Assembly (NCBI RefSeq): GCF_019930585.1 | Contig: NZ_CP082839.1 | Location: 3,096,001 to 3,160,000 of the forward strand | DNA: 64,000 bases | Direction of reading: 5' to 3' | DNA from: Sphingomonas nostoxanthinifaciens | GTDB taxonomy: Bacteria; Pseudomonadota; Alphaproteobacteria; Sphingomonadales; Sphingomonadaceae | Shown: piece after piece, positions 42,454 to 52,269 of the stretch | Layout: every line of letters begins with the position of its first letter | How positions within the stretch are numbered: position 1 is the first letter of the stretch | Translations under genes and position numbers: made by a program | Notes under the pieces: generated by a model | What the model was told of the DNA's origin: nothing | The model's input: the letters and a program-made list of their open reading frames with translations, nothing else | The model's database searches: none

Positions 42454-43026
42454 TCATTTTGCCGCCGCGTCGACCTGCTGGAGGCGCTTGGCGAGGCCGG
42501 CCGCGCCGCCGCTGGCGACGGTGCTGGCGAGATCGGAGCGCTGCACCGCCAGCTGGCTGACGCCGCCCGACACCACGTCAACGATCTTCCACGTCCCTTC
42601 GGCCTGATGGAGCTGGTAGAGCAGCACAGTGCCGTTGATCGTCGCCTTGACGATGCGGTTGGGGCCGCGCGTCGCCACCGTCGGATCAACGGCAAACTTC
42701 TCGCCGTCATAGCTCTTGAAGTTGCGCGCGAGGCTGACCGCCGAGTGGCGCGTCAGCGCCGCGATCGCCGCATTGCGATCTGCCGCCGATGCGCTCGACC
42801 AGCCGGGGCCGATCACCAGAGCGGCGATGCCCGGCATGTCGTAATAGCTGCGCACGACGCTTTCGAAGCGATCGGCGCGTGCGCCCGCGGCAAGCTTCTG
42901 CTTCATGATCGCGATCACCGCATCATCATAGGCGCCGATCCGCTGGGCGGCCTCGTCGGCGGCATGAGCGGGTGACGCGATTGCAACAGCGGCGGCGAAA
43001 ATGGGCAAAAGGCTTGGATGCTGCAT
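42454..43026 (-). CDS. hpnM: MlaC/HpnM-type phospholipid- or hopanoid-binding protein
   Basis: A 190-residue periplasmic protein of the MlaC/Ttg2D family with signal peptide MQHPSLLPIFAAAVAIASPAHA. Typical positions are FESVVRSYYDMPGIAALVIG, RHSAVSLARNFKSYDGEKFA, GTVLLYQLHQAEGTWKIVDV and GVSQLAVQRSDLAS. The neighbouring hpnN and hpnH favour the name HpnM over MlaC. Unusually it points against hpnN and away from ispH, so it needs its own promoter in the 167-base gap to ispH. Confidence 0.82.
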   Translation of the reverse strand: MQHPSLLPIFAAAVAIASPAHAADEAAQRIGAYDDAVIAIMKQKLAAGARADRFESVVRSYYDMPGIAALVIGPGWSSASAADRNAAIAALTRHSAVSLARNFKSYDGEKFAVDPTVATRGPNRIVKATINGTVLLYQLHQAEGTWKIVDVVSGGVSQLAVQRSDLASTVASGGAAGLAKRLQQVDAAAK

Positions 43027-43193
43027 AGACCTTCCTAACTTGGTTCAGCGCCGGTTGTACGCCGGCGTCCGAATGGGGGCTGAACACCTGCCGTACCAAG
43101 GGGTTGCCCCCGCGGTGTAAGGCTGCCGTCAGGCAGGCGTAATAGCTGTCACAATGGCGTAATGCGACTTTCGCAATCGCGAAGAGGAAGTTA

Positions 43194-44177
43194 ATGCACG
43201 GAACGATCGTCGCGGCGGGAGAAAATCCGGTGAAACTCATCCTCGCTCAGCCGCGTGGCTTTTGCGCCGGCGTCGTCCGTGCCATCGACACGGTGGACCG
43301 CGCGCTCGATCGCGTCGGCGCGCCGGTCTATGTGCGCCACGAGATCGTCCACAACCGCCACGTGGTCGACACGCTGAAGGCCAAGGGCGCCATCTTCGTC
43401 GAGGAGCTGGACGAGGTGCCGACCGGCGCCGTCACCGTCTTCTCCGCGCACGGCGTCAGCCGCGAGGTGCAGAAGAATGCCGAGGCGCGCGGCCTGCCCG
43501 TGCTCGACGCAACCTGCCCGCTCGTCAGCAAGGTTCACGCGCAGGGCCGGCGCTACGTCGCCAGCGGTCGTGCCTTGGTGATGATCGGCCATGCCGGCCA
43601 TCCCGAGGTGGAGGGCACGCTCGGCCAGATCGACGGGCCGATCCATCTGGTCGCGACGGTCGAGGATGTCGCCGCGCTCGACATGCCGGACGATGCGCAG
43701 GTCGCCTACATAACCCAGACGACGCTGTCGGTCGACGACACGCGCGACATCATCGAAGCGCTGAAGACGCGCTTCACCGATCTGGTCGGCCCCGGCACCG
43801 CCGACATCTGCTACGCGACGCAGAACCGCCAGAATGCGGTGCGCGATCTGTGTGCGGCGGCGGACCTGCTGCTCGTCGTCGGCTCCGCCAACAGCTCCAA
43901 TTCGAACCGCCTGCGCGAGATCGGCGTGGAGATGGGCAAGCCGTCCTATCTGGTCGCCGACGGCTCGGCGATCGACCCGATCTGGCTCGAGGGAGTCGAG
44001 ACGGTCGGCCTCACCGCCGGCGCCTCTGCCCCCGAGGAATTGGTGCAGAGCGTCATCGCCGCCATCGCCGCGCTTCGCCCGATCACGGTCGAGACGCTCG
44101 ATGGCATTGAAGAGAAGCTACAATTCCGCCTGCCACCGGCGCTGAACCGGCTGGCCCCGCGAACCGAAGCGGCCTAG
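43194..44177 (+). CDS. ispH: 4-hydroxy-3-methylbut-2-enyl diphosphate reductase
   Basis: A 327-residue iron-sulfur enzyme that makes IPP and DMAPP at the end of the MEP pathway. The three cluster cysteines lie in [12 protein letters not shown] (Cys24), [12 protein letters not shown] and [22 protein letters not shown] and [11 protein letters not shown] follow. A good ribosome site (GAAGAGGAAG) precedes ATG 43194; a downstream GTG at 43230 could be an alternative. It ends 12 bases before hpnH, so both are probably cotranscribed. Confidence 0.97.
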   Translation: MHGTIVAAGENPVKLILAQPRGFCAGVVRAIDTVDRALDRVGAPVYVRHEIVHNRHVVDTLKAKGAIFVEELDEVPTGAVTVFSAHGVSREVQKNAEARGLPVLDATCPLVSKVHAQGRRYVASGRALVMIGHAGHPEVEGTLGQIDGPIHLVATVEDVAALDMPDDAQVAYITQTTLSVDDTRDIIEALKTRFTDLVGPGTADICYATQNRQNAVRDLCAAADLLLVVGSANSSNSNRLREIGVEMGKPSYLVADGSAIDPIWLEGVETVGLTAGASAPEELVQSVIAAIAALRPITVETLDGIEEKLQFRLPPALNRLAPRTEAA

Positions 44178-44189
44178 GAGCGCTCCCTT

Positions 44190-45326
<1,137 letters not shown>

Positions 45327-45401
45327 TCCTCGACGCAAGGATTTCCTCCGAGTCGATCAAGTCGACTCGGGATCGATTGCTTCGACTCGGCGGCCTCTCA
45401 T

Positions 45402-45428
45402 CATCGATCTTTTTCGATGTTGGTTTTT
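45402..45428 (+). terminator. weak terminator-like hairpin after hpnH
   Basis: CATCGA / TCGATG over a T-rich loop is followed by TTGGTTTTT. The short stem makes this a moderate candidate. Confidence 0.45.
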
Positions 45429-45578
45429 GGGCTTGAGTTTCAACCACTTCGCTGCGGCGTCATTATTGCGCCGCGCGACCGTCTTGGAACGGTAAGGCGT
45501 CGGGCCTAGCGGGTGGCTGCCGGCGACCCGGGCGCGATCGACGCCCGGGCGCGACAGGCAAGCAGGAGCCCTGATGCC

Positions 45579-45893
45579 ATGTTCAAGATCGCCTTTGCCG
45601 GCGCGGCGTTCGCCGCAGCCGCCTTTGCCATGCCCGCTTTCGCCCAGGATCGCATGCCCGTGACGGCGCGCGTGCGGGTGGCCGACATCGACCTGTCCTC
45701 GCCCACGTCGCGCGCGCTGCTGATCGCGCGCGTCCACCGCGTGGCGGCGATTGCGTGCCGCGCCGAAACCCCCGCGCTGCGCGAAGCCACCGACCGCGAC
45801 CGCTGCCTCCGCGAGATGGAAGCAAGCAGCCGCATCCAGCTGCCCGCGCTCGGCCGCCCGCCCGTCCAGCAGATCGCGCTGGCCACGCGCTGA
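45579..45893 (+). CDS. UrcA family protein
   Basis: A 104-residue secreted protein. The signal peptide is MFKIAFAGAAFAAAAFAMPAFAQ and the mature part contains RVRVADIDLSSPTSRALLIARVHRVA and IACR followed by a second cysteine in DRCLREME, the usual two-cysteine UrcA layout. AGGAG lies about 11 bases upstream. UrcA proteins are small, widespread in sphingomonads and caulobacters, and of unknown function. Class C and class A repeats fill the 384 bases after it. Confidence 0.85.
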   Translation: MFKIAFAGAAFAAAAFAMPAFAQDRMPVTARVRVADIDLSSPTSRALLIARVHRVAAIACRAETPALREATDRDRCLREMEASSRIQLPALGRPPVQQIALATR

Positions 45894-45940
45894 CGCGAAC
45901 CCGACGTCACGCCGAACGATACGGATGACACTGTGATTCT

Positions 45941-46019
45941 CGTTCCCCGGCGAAGGCCGGGGCCCAGGGCTGCGAACGTTGTCGCCTGAAATCCTGGGCC
46001 CCGGCCTTCGCCGGGGAAC
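45941..46019. repeat. class C-like inverted repeat between convergent genes (copy 3)
   Basis: CGTTCCCCGGCGAAGGCCGG with GGCCCAGGGC mirrors ATCCTGGGCCCCGGCCTTCG with CCGGGGAAC. Confidence 0.88.
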
Positions 46020-46129
46020 ATCTTTTCACTGAAATGCCGCCTCTCGTCGGCGCCGCTGGCAAGGCCGTGAACTCATAACCCGCTTGGTAACGAACGGCCG
46101 GACATGGGCGGGCGCTGCACTCACACTTC

Positions 46130-46217
46130 CGTCATCCCGGACTTGATCCGGGATCCAGCTTCTTCCTCCTTTGTGGGTTAAAAAAAAGCGGGACCCCGGA
46201 TCAGGTCCGGGGTGACG
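46130..46217. repeat. class A paired palindromic repeat (copy 5)
   Basis: CGTCATCCCGGACTTGATCC opens and GACCCCGGATCAGGTCCGGG with GTGACG closes. The spacer carries an A-run. Confidence 0.9.
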
Positions 46218-46277
46218 GTAGATTATGGGCGCGGATTTGTGGGGGCGAAGCCGACCCGCAGCCCCGAAGCCTACCGC

Positions 46278-47288
46278 CTAGTAAGCGCGCGCCACCGCAA
46301 ACTCGACCGCCTCGACCAACGCCGCCTTGGCCTTGCTCGCGGGCATCGGGCCGAGCGCGTCGATCGCGCGCTGGCCGTAATGGCGCGCGCGCGTCAGCGT
46401 ATCGGCGATCGCGCCGGAGGCCACCAGCAATTCGTTGGCGTAGGCCAGATCGGCATCGCTCGTCCGCCGCCCCTCGATCGCATCGCGCCAGAAACGCCGC
46501 CCGGTCTCGTCGGCGCGGGCATGGGCGAGGATCACCGGCAAGGTGACCTTGCCGTCGCGGAAATCGTCGCCGGCATCCTTGCCCATCGTCGCCCCGTCCG
46601 ACGCATAGTCGATCGCGTCGTCGACCAATTGGAAGGCGATGCCGAGATTGCGGCCATAGGCATCGAGCGCCTCCTCGCATGCCTCGTCGCGCTCGGCGAC
46701 GACTGCGGCGATGCGGCAGGCGGCGGCGAACAGGGCCGCGGTCTTGGCGCCGATGATGTCGAGATAGCGCGCCTCGCTCGTCTCGATCCGGCGTTGCGCG
46801 GTGAGCTGGTTGACCTCGCCCTCGGCGATCACCGCGCTGGCGTTCGACAGGATCTTGAGGACGCGCAGGCTGCCATCCTCGACCATCAGCTCGAACGAGC
46901 GGCTGAACAGGAAATCGCCGACCAGCACGCTCGCGGGATTGCCCCAGATGATGTTGGCGGTGCGCCGGCCGCGGCGCAGGCCCGAACCGTCGACGACGTC
47001 GTCGTGCAGCAGGGTGGCGGTGTGGATGAACTCGACGCAGGCCGCCAGCTTGTGGTGGCGCGTGCCCTGGTAATCGAGCAGCCGCGCGCAGGCGAGCGTC
47101 AGCATCGGCCGCATCCGCTTGCCGCCGCCGGCGATCAGGTGGCCGGCCAGTTCGGGGATCAGCGGCACGTCGGACTGCATCCGCGCCAGGATGACGCTGT
47201 TGACCTGGTTCAGGTCAGCCGCGACCAGCGCCATGATCGGGTCGAGCGACGGCGCGGTCGTGCGGCGGAGGGGCGTTACCGTAGCCAT
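46278..47288 (-). CDS. trans-polyprenyl diphosphate synthase (octaprenyl/decaprenyl type)
   Basis: A 336-residue prenyltransferase. The first Asp-rich motif is TATLLHDDVVDGSGLRRGRR, the second is FQLVDDAIDYASDGATMGKD, and GGGKRMRPMLTLACARLL lies near the N-terminus. It makes the side chain of ubiquinone from IPP supplied by IspH/Dxs. The start at 47288 (MATVTPLRRT) is chosen because the open frame beyond it covers the chorismate mutase gene on the other strand. The product length (octa- or decaprenyl) cannot be told. Confidence 0.93.
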   Translation of the reverse strand: MATVTPLRRTTAPSLDPIMALVAADLNQVNSVILARMQSDVPLIPELAGHLIAGGGKRMRPMLTLACARLLDYQGTRHHKLAACVEFIHTATLLHDDVVDGSGLRRGRRTANIIWGNPASVLVGDFLFSRSFELMVEDGSLRVLKILSNASAVIAEGEVNQLTAQRRIETSEARYLDIIGAKTAALFAAACRIAAVVAERDEACEEALDAYGRNLGIAFQLVDDAIDYASDGATMGKDAGDDFRDGKVTLPVILAHARADETGRRFWRDAIEGRRTSDADLAYANELLVASGAIADTLTRARHYGQRAIDALGPMPASKAKAALVEAVEFAVARAY

Positions 47289-47388
47289 CCCGCGCCTTTG
47301 TCGCGCGCGCGCCACAAAGGCAAGCGCGCGCGGCTTGCGTTGGGGCCACCCAGCCCGCAAAGCGCGGCGAAACGATAGAGGCACGACG

Positions 47389-47676
47389 ATGGCTGACGCG
47401 CAGCTCGACGAATATCGGCAAAGCATCGACAATATCGACGCGGCGCTGATCTTCATGCTCGCCGAGCGGTTCAAGGTGACGCAGGCGGTCGGCCGCTACA
47501 AGGCGACGCACGCTCTGCCGCCGGCCGATCCGTCGCGCGAGGCGGCGCAGATCGCCCGGCTGCGCCAGCTCGCGCAATCGGCCAAGCTCGACCCGGATTT
47601 TTCCGAGAAATTCCTGCGCTTCATCATCGACGAGGTGATCCGCCACCACGAACATGTACGCGACACCGTCGGCTGA
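47389..47676 (+). CDS. chorismate mutase (AroQ class)
   Basis: A 95-residue all-helical mutase. LDEYRQSIDNIDAALIFMLA, ERFKVTQAVGRYKATH and FLRFIIDEVIRHHEHVR carry the active-site Arg/Lys/Glu pattern of the AroQ fold. It converts chorismate to prephenate for phenylalanine/tyrosine. AGAGG seven bases upstream supports the ATG at 47389. It is monofunctional, with no prephenate dehydratase domain. It is convergent with the radC-like gene (17 bases apart). Confidence 0.92.
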   Translation: MADAQLDEYRQSIDNIDAALIFMLAERFKVTQAVGRYKATHALPPADPSREAAQIARLRQLAQSAKLDPDFSEKFLRFIIDEVIRHHEHVRDTVG

Positions 47677-47693
47677 GCAGCCCGCAGCCGGCG

Positions 47694-48095
47694 CTACATC
47701 AGCCCCAGCGCGCGGAAGCTGGTGGTGCCCTCGGCGGCGAAGATCAGGTGATCGAGCAGCGAAATGCCGAGCGAGCGAGCGAGGGTCGCCAGCCGCCGGG
47801 TAACCGCGATGTCGGCGGCGCTCGGCTCGGTCGATCCGGCGGGGTGATTGTGCGCGATCACGATCGCCCACGCATCGACCTCCAACGCCTGGCGGAACAG
47901 CTGGCGCATCGGCACCTCCACCTCCGAACAGGAATGGCCGCCGAAATAGGTCCGCGCCACCATCCGGCGCCGCGCGTCGAGGAACACGACGCCGAAGCGC
48001 TCGCTCGCCTGGCCGGCGAAGCCCGGCGCGAGCATGCGGATCGCGGCCGCATCGTTCGCCACGGTCTCGCCCCACACCCCCTGCCGGTCGCCCAC
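47694..48095 (-). CDS. short RadC-like JAB-domain protein
   Basis: Only 133 residues, consisting essentially of the RadC JAB/MPN domain with the metalloprotease-like motif IAHNHPAGSTEPSAAD and VRRLATLARSLGISLLDHLI-like strands, ending SFRALGLM. The N-terminal helix-hairpin-helix present in standard RadC (about 220 residues) is missing. The start at 48095 is the only ATG before the domain. Whether it is a natural short form or an N-terminal truncation is open. The cellular role of RadC is itself unsettled. Confidence 0.85.
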   Translation of the reverse strand: MGDRQGVWGETVANDAAAIRMLAPGFAGQASERFGVVFLDARRRMVARTYFGGHSCSEVEVPMRQLFRQALEVDAWAIVIAHNHPAGSTEPSAADIAVTRRLATLARSLGISLLDHLIFAAEGTTSFRALGLM

Positions 48096-48238
48096 GCATC
48101 ACCTCCGCCCGCATCGTCCCGCGCGCGGCGAGAAGAATCAAAGCGGAACGAATCCGATACTGCCGGACCTTCCATCCGTTTCGGCGCAAACAGCCGATGC
48201 TTGGCGTGTCGCGTCGGACGCGGCATAAGCGCGGCCGC

Positions 48239-49174
48239 ATGCCAGCCACCGCCCCGCATTACGAACAGCCCTATCTCGATCTGCTGCGCCAGGTGTGGGA
48301 GCATGGCGACGAGCGGCTCGACCGCACCGGCATCGGCACGCGCTCGCTGTTCGGCGCGACGATGCGGTTCGATCTGCGCGACGGCGCGGTGCCGTTGCTC
48401 ACCACTAAGCGCGTGGCGTGGAAGGTGGCGGCGCGCGAGATGCTGTGGTTCCTCAGCGGATCGACCAACATTCGCCCGCTGGTCGCGGAGAAGGTCCATA
48501 TCTGGACCGACTGGCCGCTCGACCGCTATCGCCGCGAGACCGGCAAGGCGATCGACCGCGACGCATTCGAGGCGCGCATCCTCGCCGACGATGTCTTCGC
48601 CGAGCAGTATGGCGATCTCGGCCCGGTCTATGGCAAGCAGTGGGTCGACTGGCCGCGCTACGAGGCGGCGGACGAGCCCGGTTTGTATCGCCGCGCCGCC
48701 GGACACAACCAGATCGCGGCGCTGGTCGAGGGGCTGCGCACCAACCCGGCGTCGCGTCGCCACATCTTCACCGGCTGGAACGTCGACGAGCTCGACCGGA
48801 TGGCGCTGCCGCCCTGCCACATGACCTACCAGTTCCACGTCAGCGGCAACCGCCTGTCGGGCATGCTGTGGCAAAGGTCGTGCGACCTCGGCCTCGGCTT
48901 CGCCTTCAACGTCTTCTCGGCGGCCCTGCTGATCGCGATGCTGGCGCAGCAATGCGATCTGGAGCCGGGCGAGCTGGTGTGGAGCGGCGGCGACGTCCAC
49001 CTCTACCTCAACCACGCGCATCTGGTGGAGGAGCAACTCGCGCGCACCCCCGCCGGCGCGCCGAAGCTCGCGCTGACGCGCCGCCCGTCGAGCATCTTCG
49101 ACTATCGCATCGAGGATATCGCCATCAGCGACTATTTCCCGCAGGCCCATATCGCGGCGCCGGTCGCGGTATGA
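48239..49174 (+). CDS. thyA: thymidylate synthase
   Basis: A 311-residue ThyA. LDRTGIGTRSLFGATMRFDL binds phosphate, LTTKRVAWKVAAREMLWFL follows, and catalytic Cys193 lies in MALPPCHMTYQFHVSG, then SCDLGLGFAFNVFSAALLI. There are insertions compared with the 264-residue E. coli enzyme, as in many alphaproteobacteria. It makes dTMP from dUMP with methylene-tetrahydrofolate. An upstream ATG at 48197 exists but adds a basic stretch; 48239 is preferred. Its stop overlaps the next ATG. Confidence 0.97.
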   Translation: MPATAPHYEQPYLDLLRQVWEHGDERLDRTGIGTRSLFGATMRFDLRDGAVPLLTTKRVAWKVAAREMLWFLSGSTNIRPLVAEKVHIWTDWPLDRYRRETGKAIDRDAFEARILADDVFAEQYGDLGPVYGKQWVDWPRYEAADEPGLYRRAAGHNQIAALVEGLRTNPASRRHIFTGWNVDELDRMALPPCHMTYQFHVSGNRLSGMLWQRSCDLGLGFAFNVFSAALLIAMLAQQCDLEPGELVWSGGDVHLYLNHAHLVEEQLARTPAGAPKLALTRRPSSIFDYRIEDIAISDYFPQAHIAAPVAV

Positions 49175-49686
49175 GGATCGTTCGACGGGGCGCCCCCGCG
49201 CTCATGCTGGTCGTGGCCGCGTGCGTGCCGCCCGCCAAGCCGCCGCCGAAGCACGTCGCGCCTCCGCCGAAGGCGGCGCCCGCACCCGTGCCGCCGACGC
49301 CCGCGCAGACCGATTGGCGCGATATCCCGCTGACGCCCGGCACGTGGCGCTACATGCCGGGCAGCGACGGATCGTCGGCGGGCTATGGCGCGGCCGGTGC
49401 CGCCCTGTTCACGATCCGCTGCCGGCCTGCGACACACGAGATCGTGCTTGCGCGCCCGACAGCGACGGCCGGGCCGATGACGGTCCGCACATCCTATGCG
49501 GAGCGGACGATCGCGACGCGCGCCGGCACGGGCGGCGTGGCGGAGGCGACGCTGGCCGCGCGCGACCCGTTCCTCGACCAGATCGCGTTCAGCCGCGGCC
49601 GCGTCTCGATCGCGTTGGCGGGCACGCCGACCCTGTACCTGCCCGCCTGGGCCGAGCCCGCGCGCGTCATCGAGGATTGCCGCTAA
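49171..49686 (+). CDS. lipoprotein of unknown function downstream of thyA
   Basis: A 171-residue protein with lipoprotein signal MRIVRRGAPALMLVVAAC and a Pro/Lys/Ala-rich linker (to about residue 45). The mature domain begins DWRDIPLTPGTWRYMPGSDG and includes ALFTIRCRPATHEIVLARP, ending with PAWAEPARVIEDCR. The two conserved-looking cysteines (CRP and DCR) may pair. Homologues occur in sphingomonads, but I know of no function. ATGA overlap with thyA shows translational coupling. A class D repeat follows. Confidence 0.78.
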   Translation: MRIVRRGAPALMLVVAACVPPAKPPPKHVAPPPKAAPAPVPPTPAQTDWRDIPLTPGTWRYMPGSDGSSAGYGAAGAALFTIRCRPATHEIVLARPTATAGPMTVRTSYAERTIATRAGTGGVAEATLAARDPFLDQIAFSRGRVSIALAGTPTLYLPAWAEPARVIEDCR

Positions 49687-49706
49687 AACACGCGCGGTCC
49701 AACACC

Positions 49707-49817
49707 CGTTTGTGGTGAGGAGAGGCTGAGCCTGTCGCAGGCTCGTCTCGAACCACGCGGCGCATGCCCCTTCGAGACGGCACTTCGGCAGGCTCAGTGC
49801 CTCCTCAGGGCGAACGG
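49707..49817. repeat. class D long imperfect palindrome (copy 3)
   Basis: GGTGAGGAGAGGCTGAGCCT, GCAGGCTCGTCTCGAACCAC and the mirrored CTTCGAGACGGCACTTCGGC end in CTCAGGGCGAACGG. Confidence 0.82.
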
Positions 49818-49900
49818 ATCGGACGAATCCACGCAACGTCGAGATCCGGAACCCGCGCCCTGCCCCGCCGGTTTTTCCACCGGCAGGACAGGAGGCGGCG

Positions 49901-50050
49901 ATGATCCGCAAATTGAAATCGGGCGAATACCGGCTCTATTCGCGCAAGGTCGATCCCAAGACGGGCAAACGCCGCAACCTCGGCACCTTCCCTGATCGTG
50001 CCGGTGCCGAGAAGCACGAGCGCGACGTCCAATATTTCAAACGCCACTGA
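49901..50050 (+). CDS. 49-residue basic protein of unknown function
   Basis: A short gene with a strong ribosome site (CAGGAGGCGGCG before ATG). The product runs MIRKLKSGEYRLYSRKVDPK, TGKRRNLGTFPDRAGAEKHE, then RDVQYFKRH. It is Lys/Arg-rich with a three-strand-like pattern reminiscent of the Arm/AP2-type DNA-binding fold found at the start of integrases. Near-identical short proteins occur in several alphaproteobacteria, so it is a real conserved gene. It stands alone between a class D repeat and the esterase gene. DNA or RNA binding is only an inference. Confidence 0.75.
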   Translation: MIRKLKSGEYRLYSRKVDPKTGKRRNLGTFPDRAGAEKHERDVQYFKRH

Positions 50051-50074
50051 TCCGATGGCGACCCGCCCGCTTGC

Positions 50075-51799
50075 TCAGTAGCGCCAGCTCGTCAGGTCGG
50101 CGCCCTTGGGCGCGGTTTCCTGGATGCGCTTCATGATGATCGGCAGGTACATCCAGTTATAATGCAGCCGCGAATAGGCGTTGCTCGCCTGATGGTCGCC
50201 GTTCCAGCAATGCTCGGCGCGGTCGCCATAATCGACCGATCCGCCATAGGCCGGCTGCAGTTTCTCCAGCGTATCCTGCGCGAAATAGACCGCGTTGGTC
50301 AGGAAATAAGTGTCGGCCGAGCCGACATAGATATGCAGCTTGCCCTGCAATTTCGGCGCGAGCGTCTTCCAGTCGCGCTCGACGATGTGGGTCAGGTCGA
50401 AATGCTCGCGCCAATAGGCCGCGGTGGCGGGATCGATCACGCCGGTCGCCTTGTCGAAGATCGGCTGGGGATAGCCGTCGGCGCCCATCGGCCCGAACAC
50501 CGCCTGCCAGATGTCATACTGGCCGCCCGAGCGCGTCTTGTCGCCCATCACCAGCTCCATGATATTCTCGTCGCGCTGGGTGGCGATGTTCTGGCCGAGA
50601 TAGTCGCGCATCGCGATGCGCTCGTTGCGCACCGCCACGCCCTGCTCGAAGAAGGCGTTCTTGTCCTTGTAGAGGGCGATCGTGGTGTAGGCGCGGAAGT
50701 CGATCGGATCGGGGCAGGCGATGAACGCGCCATTGTACATGTCCGGGTAGAAGACCTGCGTCGCCATCGCCTCCCACCCGCCGGTCGAGCCGCCATAGGT
50801 GAAGCGCGCCCAGCCTTGGCCGATGCCACGGAAGCGCTTCTCGATCTCGGGGATCAGCTCCTTGTTGATCGCATCGCCATAGGGCCCGAGATTGGCCGAA
50901 TTGACCGCATAGCTGTCGTCGAAGAACGGATTGGCATGCTCGATCTGCACGACGAGGAAGCGCGGGAAATCCTTCGCGATCCACTTCTGGTAATTGGCGT
51001 AGCTCTCCTGCTGCTGGATGCGGTTGTAGCCGGCGAGGTGGAAGCGCTCCGAATAATCGGGCTTCAGGGTCGGGTCGGGCGGGCTCTCGCGCCAGCCATC
51101 AATGCCTTCGGGGAAGTGGCCGTGATTGACCATCAGCGGGAAGTGCGCTTGCGGATGCTCGGCAAAGCCCGCCGGCAGCAGCACATAGGCGCCGAGATAG
51201 GTCGGCCGGCCCCAATATTTGGTCAGCAGCGCGCTCTGGATGCGGATATGCTTGACGAACGGCGTGTCGGCGGGCGGCGTCACCGCCGGCATCACCGCGT
51301 CGAGCGAGAGCGTCAGCGGCGCGGCATTCGGCCCGAGATGCACGCGCACCGGCTTCGAATAGAGGTTGCCCGGCTTGCGCTCCCAATGCTGGCCCTCGCC
51401 CATGTCCGGCGCCAGCTTCACCGCCGGGCCGGTAGCGCGATGGAACGTCTCGTAGCGGTTGAGCACCGCCTGCACGCTGTAATCGCCCTCGGGTAGATCG
51501 GCCAGCTCGACCGGCCAGCCCTTGGTCTCCGCCCCCATCGTCGTCGGCGTGGCGGGCGCCCAGCCGTCGACCGTCTTGCCGAAGATATAGGCCGAGCGCA
51601 AAGGCGCCTCGAGCGCGACCTGCTTGCGCGGCTCGGGCGACGGCTTGGGCGTGACGATCAGGATCAGCCGCCCGTCGAGCGGCCTGGCGCTGACCGCCGC
51701 TGGGAACTGCACAGAGACGGTGTTGGCCGGCAATGCCGCCCCGATCTGCCCCGCCAGCATCGATGCCGCCAGCAACGCCGCGCCCAGTTTCCGGATCAT
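50075..51799 (-). CDS. secreted alpha/beta-hydrolase, esterase-like
   Basis: A 574-residue protein with a signal peptide (MIRKLGAALLAASMLAGQIGA). An N-terminal beta-rich part (residues 25-190; SVQFPAAVSARPLDGRLILI) precedes an esterase-D/enterochelin-esterase-like hydrolase region: YVLLPAGFAEHPQAHFPLMV, FARFLVVQ-like strands, and the elbow RFTYGGSTGGWEAMA. A late GDRAEHCWNGDHQASNAYSR supplies the likely histidine. The substrate is unknown. The open frame extends upstream to 51958 but only through a class D-like repeat, so ATG 51799 is used. Confidence 0.85.
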   Translation of the reverse strand: MIRKLGAALLAASMLAGQIGAALPANTVSVQFPAAVSARPLDGRLILIVTPKPSPEPRKQVALEAPLRSAYIFGKTVDGWAPATPTTMGAETKGWPVELADLPEGDYSVQAVLNRYETFHRATGPAVKLAPDMGEGQHWERKPGNLYSKPVRVHLGPNAAPLTLSLDAVMPAVTPPADTPFVKHIRIQSALLTKYWGRPTYLGAYVLLPAGFAEHPQAHFPLMVNHGHFPEGIDGWRESPPDPTLKPDYSERFHLAGYNRIQQQESYANYQKWIAKDFPRFLVVQIEHANPFFDDSYAVNSANLGPYGDAINKELIPEIEKRFRGIGQGWARFTYGGSTGGWEAMATQVFYPDMYNGAFIACPDPIDFRAYTTIALYKDKNAFFEQGVAVRNERIAMRDYLGQNIATQRDENIMELVMGDKTRSGGQYDIWQAVFGPMGADGYPQPIFDKATGVIDPATAAYWREHFDLTHIVERDWKTLAPKLQGKLHIYVGSADTYFLTNAVYFAQDTLEKLQPAYGGSVDYGDRAEHCWNGDHQASNAYSRLHYNWMYLPIIMKRIQETAPKGADLTSWRY

Positions 51800-52015
51800 G
51801 CCGCCCCCCTTCACCCCTGAAAGCGTGAGAATGGACGCATCGTCGCGCTTTAGGCAAGGGGCGTTGCCGCGGCTTTCGGCTTCGCTCGTGCCGAGCGACA
51901 TCGAAGCACGGGCCGGAAGCGGCGCCCCTTCGACTTCGCTCAGGGTGAACGGGCTCAAATCCTAGCTGGCAAAAGCTGCCGCCACCTCACCGGAAGGATT
52001 ACCGACAAACATTCC

Positions 52016-52148
52016 CGTCACCCCGGACCTGTTCCGGGGTCCACCGCGAGGCAAGCGACCCGCGCGGGATCGAGCACCGGATCCTTGGAAACCCCTCCTC
52101 GGTCATCCTTCCTCGCCCCGTAGACCCCGGAACAAGTCCGGGGTGACG
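52016..52148. repeat. class A paired palindromic repeat (copy 6, long spacer)
   Basis: CGTCACCCCGGACCTGTTCC opens and GACCCCGGAACAAGTCCGGG with GTGACG closes. The spacer is longer than in other copies. Confidence 0.85.
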
Positions 52149-52173
52149 AAGTGTCATCTGCGGGCCATTCCTT

Positions 52174-52256
52174 CGTCACCCCGGCCTTGAGCCGGGCTCC
52201 CGCTCACCATCGCGTATGAAGAAGAAGCTGGATCCCGGATCAGGTCCGGGATGACG
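52174..52256. repeat. class A paired palindromic repeat (copy 7)
   Basis: CGTCACCCCGGCCTTGAGCC opens and AAGAAGCTGGATCCCGGATC with AGGTCCGGGATGACG closes. Confidence 0.88.
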
Positions 52257-52269
52257 GAAGAGTGGCCGC

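Larger units (their letters stand above)
45894..46277. other. intergenic stretch with two repeat classes
   Basis: This region between two convergent genes contains a class C inverted repeat (45941-46019) and a class A pair (46130-46217), and nothing else that looks coding or structured. Confidence 0.8.
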
